Source of the DNA: JAULUH01 sp032111745
Lineage (GTDB): Bacteria; Chloroflexota; Anaerolineae; JAAEKA01
Length of the DNA: 30,631 bases
Direction of reading: 5' to 3'
Assembly: GCA_032111745.1 (NCBI GenBank)
Contig: JAULUH010000216.1
Coordinates: 1-30,631 of the forward strand
Shown: piece by piece, positions 8,370 through 16,987 of the stretch
Layout: each line of letters opens with the position of its first letter
Position numbering within the stretch: the stretch's first letter is position 1
Made by a program: the position numbers and the translations under genes
The notes under the pieces: generated by a model
What the model saw: the letters and a program-made list of their open reading frames with translations, nothing else
Told to the model about the DNA's origin: nothing
Databases searched by the model: none

Positions 8370-9716
8370 ATGTCGATAGACGATTCAGTGGTGAGCACTC
8401 CGCTGCACATCCCCCAACGCCCGACCCGGCGCAGTTGGACGCTGGTCGTGCTGTCCTTGGCTCTCATCATAACCCTCGCCCTCGCCATCCTGGCCATTGG
8501 CGGCTACCTGTGGCTGGCCAGGGAGCGCGATACCGCCTGGAGCTGGCAAAACCCCTTCCTGGCTGTAGAATCCACACACGTGCGGCCTGACATCGCCGTG
8601 ATCGCCCTGGCCGGCGAACGCACCGGCCCCTTAGTTCAGGAAGCCCTGGCCGCTGGAGAGCCCCATAGCGCGTATGCCGCGCTCGTGGCCGACACGCTCA
8701 CGGGCGATGCCGAGCGGCTAGGCCTGTTATTGCCCATTGCCCAGGCATTTGAGGGCGCTGATGCGCTCGACATGGCTGCCCTGGCCTATCAGCAGATGCA
8801 CTCCCTGGCTGCCTTGAGTACTGTCCTGCCTGACTTCGCCCGCGCCCAGGCCTCCCTGGATGCTGCTGATGGGTTTATTCGTGTAGGCAAACGGAGTGCA
8901 GTTGCCCCAATCCTGGCCCAGGCCGATGCCCTGGTTCGGGCTAGTCCACTTCTGGCGCCGGTGCAGCGCCAACAGATCGCCCAGCGGCTGTCCAGTTTGT
9001 ATCGAGAGATCGACCTGCCCCAGGAGGCTGAGAACGCGGCACGTCTCGCGCGTAATCCCCGCCAACTGCCCGACTCACGTATCGCCGCGGGCCCCTATCT
9101 GCCCGACCTTCAGGGTGTGTTCACTGCCCCCCAACAACTGCTGGACGTCGAGAACCAGCGCCGCCTGGCTGCTGCAGCCTTCATCGAGGCCTGGGATGCC
9201 AGCGGTGGTACCAACCTCGAGCGAGCCCGTACGGCGCTGGCCGCCGCCCTCCTGGCCGAGGATGGCGTGCGAGAGGTTGTCTATGCTGCTCAGCTCGAGG
9301 CATCTCCCAATCCAGCAGAACGCGCTGCCATTCTTCGTTCGAAGATCGCCTGGCTGACCCTCAAGTACGCCATTGCCCGCGGCGACCTTGGCATGAGCCT
9401 GGTCACCGAGTGGACGCTGGCTCAGGATAGGATTGGTGCCCAGCTGACTCGTACCTACGATGACCTGGCGCAGGCCTACACCGAAGGCCGTGCCGGACTG
9501 GGCCCCAACGCCTCCTTGGACCTGGCTCAGATTGAGATTCTACGCGATCGACTGCTGCATGGCAGGCTGGGCACTTATCTCGATTATCCCGAGCAAAACC
9601 TGGCGCTTGGCCTGCAAGAGGCCCAGGAGGCTGCGGCAGATCGCCTGCCTCTTTTGGTGATCGTAGAGCCCTGGGGAGATGGCCTGGTATTTCGCCTGTC
9701 AGAGGACTTTGAGTAG
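8370..9716 (+). CDS. Membrane-anchored alpha-helical (TPR-like) protein, unknown function
   Basis: 448 residues. A basic stretch (QRPTRRSW) precedes one transmembrane helix (about 24-48), followed by a long extracytoplasmic part made almost entirely of Ala/Leu-rich amphipathic helices in pairs, for example 'ADALDMAALAYQQMHSLAALS' and 'AERAAILRSKIAWLTLKYAIARGDL'. The spacing suggests TPR or similar helical repeats, but no clean TPR consensus is seen. The C-terminus (LLVIVEPWGDGLVFRLSEDFE) is beta-like. ATG at 8370 is chosen since the earlier in-frame stretch from 8295 overlaps the promoter; its ribosome site is weak (AGG only). It ends 6 bases before the stop of the convergent rusA-like gene. 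A scaffold or protein-interaction role is likely but inferred. Confidence 0.75.
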   Translation: MSIDDSVVSTPLHIPQRPTRRSWTLVVLSLALIITLALAILAIGGYLWLARERDTAWSWQNPFLAVESTHVRPDIAVIALAGERTGPLVQEALAAGEPHSAYAALVADTLTGDAERLGLLLPIAQAFEGADALDMAALAYQQMHSLAALSTVLPDFARAQASLDAADGFIRVGKRSAVAPILAQADALVRASPLLAPVQRQQIAQRLSSLYREIDLPQEAENAARLARNPRQLPDSRIAAGPYLPDLQGVFTAPQQLLDVENQRRLAAAAFIEAWDASGGTNLERARTALAAALLAEDGVREVVYAAQLEASPNPAERAAILRSKIAWLTLKYAIARGDLGMSLVTEWTLAQDRIGAQLTRTYDDLAQAYTEGRAGLGPNASLDLAQIEILRDRLLHGRLGTYLDYPEQNLALGLQEAQEAAADRLPLLVIVEPWGDGLVFRLSEDFE

Positions 9717-9722
9717 GGCAAT

Positions 9723-10133
9723 CTAGGCCTCCCGAAACTCCCAGCTGGCCAGCGCCTCCAGCTCCACCTCCAGACGAGGTTGGCCAGGATCGATGCGCTT
9801 CACCAGGTGTATGTCCACCACCCGCCGATCATCCATACCCAATCCCCGGCAGATCGCGTCCTGGGCAATCTTGAGTCCGCCGTCCAGGTCTCGGCGCAAA
9901 GGGGTCTGAAAGTAGAAGTCCAGAAACAGCGCCAGATAGCCAGCCTTGGCCTGGGCGACGAAGGCCGTGGAGATGGTGCCTTCCCGCTTCAATCCCTCGA
10001 TCTGCCGGATAACCCTGCGCTTGTATTCGCGGGAGGCTTTGCTCAACACGCGCCGGCCCTCCACCGTCGCATACTGCTGATTGATGCTCGGTGGCAGCGG
10101 CAGGCGCAAGCTAATGCGCAACGGCTCGGACAT
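9723..10133 (-). CDS. RusA-family Holliday junction resolvase
   Basis: 136 residues, close to the family length of about 120. It has the N-terminal 'LPLPPSINQQY' strand and the acidic core DLDGGLKIAQDAICRGLGMDD. By comparison with E. coli RusA (Asp70, Asp72, Lys76, Asp91), the metal and catalytic residues are Asp82, Asp84, Lys88 and Asp101/102. RusA dimers cut four-way DNA junctions symmetrically. Most family members are encoded by prophages, but nothing phage-like surrounds this one. ATG at 10133 is chosen because the conserved N-terminal strand begins there; the upstream extension runs into rsmI. Its promoter must lie in the 69 bases shared with rsmI. Confidence 0.88.
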   Translation of the reverse strand: MSEPLRISLRLPLPPSINQQYATVEGRRVLSKASREYKRRVIRQIEGLKREGTISTAFVAQAKAGYLALFLDFYFQTPLRRDLDGGLKIAQDAICRGLGMDDRRVVDIHLVKRIDPGQPRLEVELEALASWEFREA

Positions 10134-10172
10134 ATCGCAAGAATAGCACAAATGTTCTGTTTTGGCAACCTG

Positions 10173-10202
10173 CTGACCCTCCTCGACTAAAGACTGTATA
10201 CT
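10173..10202 (+). promoter_or_regulatory. Promoter-like element abutting the rsmI start codon
   Basis: CTGACC (10173-10178), an 18-base spacer and TATACT (10197-10202) touch the ATG at 10203. A normal start site would fall about 6 bases inside the ORF, so either initiation is unusually close or the real -10 is upstream (TAAAGA at 10188 is a weak option that would give a leaderless message). Confidence 0.35.
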
Positions 10203-11102
10203 ATGGGCACGCTCTATGTCGTCGGCACGCCGATTGGTAATCTCGAAGACCTTACGGCGCGCGCGCGACACGTTTTGGGCCAGGCAGACCTGATCGCGGC
10301 CGAGGATACTCGTGTCACCCGGGCCCTGCTAAGTCACTGCGACATCCACGCGCCCCTGGTGGCCTTTACCGACGCCTACGACCGGCACAAGCAGCAGCGC
10401 CTGGCACGTGTCCTGGATGTCCTGGACCAGGGTCGGTCCGTGGCCCTGGTGACTGACGCCGGCATGCCCGGCCTCGCCGATCCCGGACATGAGTTGATCG
10501 GCGCTGCCCTGGCCGGTGGGCATGATGTGACGGTGGTCCCGGGACCATCCGCCATCCTGACAGCCCTGGTCGCCTCCGGGCTTCCAGCAGACCGCTTCAC
10601 CTTCGTCGGCTACCTGCCCCGCAAAGCCTCGGCGCGCAAAACTCTGCTGATAGAGCTTGTCGACGAGCCTGGGACACTTGTCGCATTCGAAGCCCCCCAC
10701 CGCCTGGGGGCATCTCTGAGTGACCTCCTGCAGATCTTGGGAGACCGGCCTCTAGCCATCGCTCGCGAGCTTACCAAGCGTTTCGAAGAAGTGTGGCGGG
10801 GCAACCTTTCCCAAGCCGTCGAGGTCTTTGGCCAGGGTGAGGTTCGGGGTGAGATCACGTTGGTGATCGGCGGCACAGGTGGGTCGCGGTTCGCCGGCCA
10901 GTGGACCGAATCTCAGGTCCGCCAGGCCATTGCCTTGCTCCAACAGGAGGGGCTGGCTCCGGCCGCCATCGCCCGGGCGGTGTCACGGCTGGCTAACTGG
11001 AGCCGCGGTGATGTGTATGCTTTGATCGTGCAGCTCGGTCATACGATTGCGTGTAGTGATGATGCCGCAGAGATTCCACCTGGCCCCAACCAGGTGGCCT
11101 GA
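10203..11102 (+). CDS. rsmI: 16S rRNA (cytidine-1402-2'-O)-methyltransferase
   Basis: 299 residues with the tetrapyrrole-methylase-like fold: GTLYVVGTPIGNLEDLT (2-18), AAEDTRVTR (about 36-44), VTDAGMPGLADPG, and VPGPSAILTALVASGLP. RsmI uses S-adenosylmethionine to methylate the ribose of C1402 in the ribosomal P site, aiding decoding accuracy. Length matches the family. The ATG at 10203 agrees with the conserved N-terminus, yet no ribosome-binding site precedes it; a TATACT directly abuts the ATG. The message may therefore be leaderless or have a very short leader. An 8-bp inverted repeat (CCACCTGG/CCAGGTGG, 11076-11097) lies at the 3' end, without a T tract. Confidence 0.95.
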   Translation: MGTLYVVGTPIGNLEDLTARARHVLGQADLIAAEDTRVTRALLSHCDIHAPLVAFTDAYDRHKQQRLARVLDVLDQGRSVALVTDAGMPGLADPGHELIGAALAGGHDVTVVPGPSAILTALVASGLPADRFTFVGYLPRKASARKTLLIELVDEPGTLVAFEAPHRLGASLSDLLQILGDRPLAIARELTKRFEEVWRGNLSQAVEVFGQGEVRGEITLVIGGTGGSRFAGQWTESQVRQAIALLQQEGLAPAAIARAVSRLANWSRGDVYALIVQLGHTIACSDDAAEIPPGPNQVA

Positions 11103-11150
11103 CAGGTTGCATCCGCAGGGAGACCGTAGGCTGAACGTCTGCTTGGACGA

Positions 11151-11179
11151 TTGACAAACCGGCAGCTTGCGTATATACT
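11151..11179 (+). promoter_or_regulatory. Strong sigma-70-type promoter (TTGACA-17-TATACT)
   Basis: A perfect -35 TTGACA (11151-11156) is followed after exactly 17 bases by TATACT (11174-11179; 5 of 6). It is the best promoter in the window. Transcription should start near 11186, giving a leader of about 125 bases that ends at the terminator at 11270-11310. Confidence 0.8.
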
Positions 11180-11225
11180 GGCAGTAATCGACGGTTAACA
11201 TCTTCGTCCGTTGATCGGAGTGACT

Positions 11226-11288
11226 ATGGATATGGCGCACTTGATGCTCAATCGGACCGACTTGGCAAAAGGACACCGCGACGCTTGA
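11226..11288 (+). CDS. Putative 20-residue leader peptide
   Basis: An ATG at 11226 has GGAG 5 bases before it and opens a 20-codon ORF (MDMAHLMLNR then TDLAKGHRDA). The TGA at 11286-11288 falls in the loop of the terminator hairpin, so the whole left arm of that stem is coding. Promoter, ribosome site, short ORF and terminator are arranged as in translation-controlled attenuators. The peptide is not dominated by one amino acid, so it does not point to a biosynthetic signal. Upstream, TCCGTTGA (11207-11214) can pair with TCAATCGGA (11248-11256) with one bulge, which would place the ribosome site in a loop. It may equally be a small RNA with no translated product. Confidence 0.45.
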   Translation: MDMAHLMLNRTDLAKGHRDA

Positions 11289-11310
11289 CGCCGCGGTGTC
11301 CTCTGTTTTT
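11270..11310 (+). terminator. Intrinsic terminator ending the short leader unit
   Basis: A perfect 11-bp stem (AGGACACCGCG, 11270-11280, with CGCGGTGTCCT, 11292-11302) and an 11-base loop are followed by CTGTTTTT. It stands 72 bases before the SWIM gene start, so expression of that gene from the 11151 promoter requires readthrough. Confidence 0.88.
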
Positions 11311-11382
11311 CCCGGCGCATCGTCGCTAGCCCGGCTGAGATTAGACTGCAACGATGTGCCCATTCAACCGATGGAGGTCTGC

Positions 11383-11652
11383 ATGGATACCGGATTGGTT
11401 TCCCGCATCATCAAAGCCCGGCAGTACGCCCAGGAAAAGGACCGCATCGAGTTCATCAGTTTCGAGGTTATGTTCAAGGGTGAACATAATACACATCGAG
11501 TAAGTTACCAGAACGAGGGCATCTGGCACTGCACCTGTGAGGAGGCGGTGCGCATGGGCGTTTGTAGCCACATCATGGCTCTAGAGCGTGTTCTTGGTGA
11601 TGCGGTTGTGCCAGCCCAGGGCATGGCGCCGGCACCACTGCTTGAAACCTGA
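11383..11652 (+). CDS. Small stand-alone SWIM zinc-finger protein
   Basis: 89 residues. The SWIM pattern CxCx(n)CxH is complete: Cys50, Cys52, Cys61 and His63 in 'IWHCTCEEAVRMGVCSHIMALERVL'. The N-terminal half (SRIIKARQYAQEKDRIEFISFEVMFKG) resembles the beta strands that precede the finger in larger SWIM proteins. SWIM domains bind zinc and mediate DNA or protein contacts; the partner is unknown. ATG at 11383 is preceded by GGAGG with 5 bases spacing, which decides the start over the open frame from 11296. The gene lies between two strong terminators and downstream of the leader unit, so it is probably monocistronic and may be controlled by attenuation. Confidence 0.85.
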   Translation: MDTGLVSRIIKARQYAQEKDRIEFISFEVMFKGEHNTHRVSYQNEGIWHCTCEEAVRMGVCSHIMALERVLGDAVVPAQGMAPAPLLET

Positions 11653-11674
11653 TCCAGCGTTCGCACCAGGTATG

Positions 11675-11721
11675 GCCGGGCGGGTCGAAGCCTGTGGGCT
11701 TCACCCGCCCGGCTCTTTTTT
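11675..11721 (+). terminator. Strong intrinsic terminator after the SWIM gene
   Basis: Outer stem GCCGGGCGGGT/ACCCGCCCGGC (11 bp, perfect) is stacked on an inner stem GAAGCC/GGCTTC (6 bp) with loop TGTG and one unpaired C, followed by TCTTTTTT. It begins 22 bases after the SWIM stop codon. Confidence 0.93.
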
Positions 11722-11827
11722 GTCCAGAAGGTGTATTACTTGGCCGCCCTGCGACATCCTTGTTGGGAATAGGTCACCAGCAGACCACTTCGTGGTCCCG
11801 CCCTAACGTTGGATGATAGGAAGTTTG

Positions 11828-12850
11828 ATGAACAAACGTTGGCGCATGCTGCTAGGCGTGGGGATCAGCGCGTTTTTTGTCTATCTCGCCCTCAAGGGCC
11901 TTGACCTGCGCGAGGTAGCCTACTGGCTCACCCAGGGAGACTACCTCTGGCTGATCCCGGCCGTCCTGATCTACTTCGTGGCCGTGTGGGGACGGACCTG
12001 GCGCTGGCACTACATGTTGCGCCCCATCAAGGACATCACCACCCCCCGCCTGTTCCCCATCGTCTGCATCGGCTACATGGGCAACAATATCTTCCCCGTC
12101 CGCGCCGGCGAAGTGCTGCGATCCTATGTGCTCAAGCGGTCAGAGGACGTCAGCATGAGTGCCAGCCTGGCTACTATCGTGGTGGAGCGGGTGTTCGATG
12201 GCCTAGTCATGCTGCTCTTCGTGTTCATTGCCCTGCCCTTTGCCCCGGTGCCCGGCCAGCTGCGGGTCTTCGTCGTCGGTGCCAGCATCTTCTTCATGGT
12301 CGCCCTGGCGGTCTTCGTGGTGCTCGCCACCCAGCCCGCTCTTACCCAGCGCCTCTACGCCGGTACCGTCCGCCGTCTCCTGCCCGCCCGGGCCCAGGAC
12401 TTCGCCGATGGCTTTCTCAGCCAGTTCCTCGAGGGGCTGCATTTCTTCCGCAGCGGCCGCGACGTGTGGATGGTGTTCTTCACCTCCATCTTCATCTGGC
12501 TCATGGAGACTGCCAAGTACTGGGTGGTCATGCACGCGTTCATCCGCCAGGAGGGAGGGTTTCCGGTGCCGTTCTTCGTGCTGATGCTGATGAACGGCAT
12601 CGTCAACCTGGCTACCACCATCCCCTCGGCGCCCGGCTATATCGGCACCTTCGATACCCCCGGCGTGGCTGTCTTGCAGGCCTACGGAGTAGACAAGAGC
12701 CTGGCCTTTGGATATACTATTGTTTTGCATGCCGCGCTTTGGTTTCCCATCACTATCTTGGGCGCCTACTACTTCCGCCGGGAGCGTTTGGCCTGGGATG
12801 ACGTGGCGGAGGCCCGGGCCCAGCGCGCTCAAAGCCTGGAGACCATCTGA
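11828..12850 (+). CDS. YbhN/UPF0104-type multi-pass membrane protein (LPG synthase TM-like, flippase-like)
   Basis: 340 residues with about eight hydrophobic segments. It shows the family landmarks: an N-terminal helix ending 'LKGLDLREVAYWL', the loop WGRTWRWHYMLRP, 'GYMGNNIFPVRAGEVLRSYVL' (the conserved N-x-x-P-x-R-x-G-E), and 'ATIVVERVFDGL'. PF03706 members include the membrane half of lysyl-phosphatidylglycerol synthase and proteins proposed to move lipid-linked glycans; no soluble synthase domain is present here. ATG 11828 follows AGGAAG by 4 bases, better than ATG 11813. The UDP-glucose dehydrogenase gene begins 93 bases later, which is compatible with glycan or glycolipid metabolism, but the transported substrate cannot be stated. 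Confidence 0.88.
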   Translation: MNKRWRMLLGVGISAFFVYLALKGLDLREVAYWLTQGDYLWLIPAVLIYFVAVWGRTWRWHYMLRPIKDITTPRLFPIVCIGYMGNNIFPVRAGEVLRSYVLKRSEDVSMSASLATIVVERVFDGLVMLLFVFIALPFAPVPGQLRVFVVGASIFFMVALAVFVVLATQPALTQRLYAGTVRRLLPARAQDFADGFLSQFLEGLHFFRSGRDVWMVFFTSIFIWLMETAKYWVVMHAFIRQEGGFPVPFFVLMLMNGIVNLATTIPSAPGYIGTFDTPGVAVLQAYGVDKSLAFGYTIVLHAALWFPITILGAYYFRRERLAWDDVAEARAQRAQSLETI

Positions 12851-12943
12851 TCCCGAGCTTCCTGGTAGGACCCGGAGCAGGCAGGCGTGGCCGCCTTGGG
12901 CGGAGACATCCCAAACACAAGAAGATCGAGGCAAGAGGCAGTC

Positions 12944-14299
<1,356 letters not shown>

Positions 14300-14343
14300 G
14301 CCTGCGCACGTCACAGCGGGCAGGTGCCCGCCTGGAGCAAGAT

Positions 14344-15642
14344 ATGGTCGATGGTCTACAGCGCACGCGCCTCGACAATGGGCTGACCGTGCTGCTGCGG
14401 AAGATGGCTCACGCACCAGTCGCAACCTTCTGGGTCTGGTACAACGTCGGTAGCCGCGTCGAGACGCGGCCCCAGACTGGCCTCACCCATTGGGTGGAAC
14501 ACATGCTGTTCCGCGGTACCGAGCGCTTCCCCGGCCCAAGTGTACATAAAATGATTGCCCGTGAGGGTGGAACCCGCAACGGCTTCACCTCCAACGACTA
14601 TACCACCTACTTCGAGACCCTGCCGGCCCAGCGTATCGATCTGGCGCTGCAGCTGGAGAGTGACCGCATGCTGCACGCCCGCTTCACCGCCGACGATGTG
14701 GAGGCGGAGCGCACCATCATTCTCTCGGAGCGTGCCGGCCGGGAGAACCAGTCGTCGTACCGGCTGCGCGAGGCGCTCCTGGCGGCTGCCTACCCCACCC
14801 ACGGCTACGGCCATCCTGTCCTCGGCTGGGAGGAGGACTTGCGCCGGATCACACGCGACGAGCTCTTGAACCACTACCATACCTACTACGGCCCTGACAA
14901 CGCCGTGGCGGTTGCCGCCGGTGACTTCGACCCCGACGCGTTGCTCGACCGCATCGTCGAGTTGTTTGGCGGCGCCCCGCCGCGGCTCAACTCGCAAGCG
15001 CCGGAGATGCGCGCCACGCTGGCGCCCGGCCCTTCCCAGCCACAGCGTCGGGTCCTGGTGACCGGCCAGGAGCCGGTTGCCTACGTGCAGTTGCTGTTCC
15101 CCGTCGCCGAGGCGACCCACCCTGACTATTTTCCATTGCTAATGCTGGACACCGTGCTGGGTGGCGCTAAGTCCATGAGCTTCTCCGGCGGCGGTAGCCC
15201 AAATCGCAGCAGCCGCCTTTACAAAGCCCTGGTGTCGACGGAGCTGGCGGCCTCGGCGGGTTGTGGCGTTCGCCCCACGTCCGAGCCCTTCGCCTTCACC
15301 GTGGCCGCCACCGTGCGCCGCGACGTCGATCCCCAGCGGGTCGAGGACGCCCTATGGGCGGAGCTGCAGCGCATGGCCTCCCAGCCTCTCGTCCAGACTG
15401 AGCTTGACCGTGCCTACAAACAGACCCTGGCCCAGTTTGCCTACAGCAGCGAGAGCGTTAGCTCCCAGGGCTACTGGTTAGGGTTTAGTGAGGTCGTGGC
15501 CCAGGTGGACTGGTTCCTCGAGCTGCCCAGCCACCTGGCCGCCGTGACCGCCGCCGACGTTCAACGCGTGGCTACAACCTACCTGCGACAGGACCACGCC
15601 TGGGCTGGCTGGTATATGCCGGAGCACGCGGGTCAGCCATGA
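14344..15642 (+). CDS. M16-family zinc peptidase, predicted active (first of three)
   Basis: 432 residues, one two-lobed M16 unit (processing-protease size, M16B). The inverted zinc motif HWVEH occupies 49-53 (His49, Glu52, His53), and the third ligand is Glu129 in 'ERTIILSER', 76 residues after His53, as the family requires. No signal peptide is seen. M16B enzymes cut short or unfolded peptides inside a closed chamber, usually as dimers. The next gene overlaps its stop by 4 bases (ATGA), which indicates translational coupling and a stoichiometric partner. GGAG lies 6 bases before the ATG at 14344. Confidence 0.93.
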   Translation: MVDGLQRTRLDNGLTVLLRKMAHAPVATFWVWYNVGSRVETRPQTGLTHWVEHMLFRGTERFPGPSVHKMIAREGGTRNGFTSNDYTTYFETLPAQRIDLALQLESDRMLHARFTADDVEAERTIILSERAGRENQSSYRLREALLAAAYPTHGYGHPVLGWEEDLRRITRDELLNHYHTYYGPDNAVAVAAGDFDPDALLDRIVELFGGAPPRLNSQAPEMRATLAPGPSQPQRRVLVTGQEPVAYVQLLFPVAEATHPDYFPLLMLDTVLGGAKSMSFSGGGSPNRSSRLYKALVSTELAASAGCGVRPTSEPFAFTVAATVRRDVDPQRVEDALWAELQRMASQPLVQTELDRAYKQTLAQFAYSSESVSSQGYWLGFSEVVAQVDWFLELPSHLAAVTAADVQRVATTYLRQDHAWAGWYMPEHAGQP

Positions 15643-16913
15643 CCAGGTCTATCTGCCATACGCTGGCCAATGGCCTGGTCGTGATCCTCAAGGAGTCCCG
15701 CCACGCGCCGGTAACCTCCCTCTGGGTCTGGTATCGCGTGGGCAGCCGGAACGAGCGCGCCGGCCTCACCGGGGTGTCGCACTGGGTGGAGCATATGATG
15801 TTCCGCGGCACCGATCGTTTCCCCCAGGGTACAGCCGATCGGTTGATTGCTCGTGTGGGTGGCTACCACAATGCTATGACCTATCTGGATTGGACCGCCT
15901 ATTTCGAGACCCTGCCCGCCGATCAGCTTGATCTGGCGCTGGAGATCGAGGCGGACCGCATGCTGAATGCCCAATTCGTTGTGGAGGACACCGAACGTGA
16001 GCGCACGGTGATCATCTCAGAACGCCAGGGTGCCGAGGACTCACCCGTGTTTCTGCTACAGGAGCAGATCCTCAGCACCGCCTTTCAGCAGCACCCCTAC
16101 GGCCACCATACCATCGGCCACCTGGCCGACCTTCAGACCATCACCCGCGATGATCTGTATCAACACTACCGGTCGTTCTACGCACCCAATAATGCCATCC
16201 TCGTGGCCGTGGGTGACTTTGACTCAGCCGCGCTGCTGGCCCAGGTCGAGAGCCTATTCGGATCCATCCCACCTGGCCCACCTGCCCCCCCTCAGGCCAT
16301 CCTAGAGCCCCGGCAGGTTACGCAACGTCGGAGCCGGCTGACCGGACCGGGGGATACAGCCTATGTCATGGCCGTCTACCATGCCCCGGCCGTGGCCGAT
16401 GCTGACTTCTTTCCTCTGGTCGTAGCCGATACGCTCCTGGGCGGGCCGCGCTCCATGGCCATGTTCGGCGACGGTGAGCCCAACCGCACGGCACGGCTTT
16501 ATAAGGCCCTGGTGGATGCCGGGCTGGCCAGTGAGGCCTCGAGCTATTTCCTGCCCACTATCGACCCCTACCTGTTTAGCATCCTTGTAACCGTGCAGGC
16601 TGGACAGATGCCAGAAGACGTGGAGCGTGTCCTCCTGGCCGAAATCGATCGCCTGGCCACAGAGCCCGTTCACCAGGCCGAGTTGAGCCGTGCCCTGCAT
16701 CAGGCCCGAGCCCAGTTCGCCTACTCGTTTGAGAGCGTCACCGATCAGGCCTATTGGCTGGGGTTCTCCGCTGCCGTGGCCAGCCTGGGCTGGCTCGACG
16801 GCTTTCTCGATTCCCTGGCCGCAGTCACGGCCGATGATGTGCTACGGGTCGCCCAGCGCTATTTCGCCTCCACCAACCGTACCATTGGGACCTATGTGCC
16901 CGATGCCGTATAG
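15639..16913 (+). CDS. M16-family zinc peptidase, predicted active (second of three)
   Basis: 424 residues, clearly paralogous to the preceding gene ('HWVEHMMFRGTDRFPQGT' versus 'HWVEHMLFRGTERFPGPS'). Zinc ligands are His48 and His52 with Glu51 as base, and Glu128 in 'ERTVIISER'. No signal peptide is seen. The start ATG overlaps the upstream stop codon. Two active paralogues in direct coupling suggest a heterodimer or partly redundant enzymes with different substrates; the sequence does not decide which. Confidence 0.93.
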   Translation: MTRSICHTLANGLVVILKESRHAPVTSLWVWYRVGSRNERAGLTGVSHWVEHMMFRGTDRFPQGTADRLIARVGGYHNAMTYLDWTAYFETLPADQLDLALEIEADRMLNAQFVVEDTERERTVIISERQGAEDSPVFLLQEQILSTAFQQHPYGHHTIGHLADLQTITRDDLYQHYRSFYAPNNAILVAVGDFDSAALLAQVESLFGSIPPGPPAPPQAILEPRQVTQRRSRLTGPGDTAYVMAVYHAPAVADADFFPLVVADTLLGGPRSMAMFGDGEPNRTARLYKALVDAGLASEASSYFLPTIDPYLFSILVTVQAGQMPEDVERVLLAEIDRLATEPVHQAELSRALHQARAQFAYSFESVTDQAYWLGFSAAVASLGWLDGFLDSLAAVTADDVLRVAQRYFASTNRTIGTYVPDAV

Positions 16914-16987
16914 AGCCCCGCAATGGCGCTGGCGGCGCCGCCTGAACCGGGTTAGCTTGCTGGTCTCAGAAAGGACCGTTCGCTGCG

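Noticed and set aside
11076..11097. Terminator at the end of rsmI
   Set aside because: An 8-bp inverted repeat is present, but it is within coding sequence and no T tract follows.
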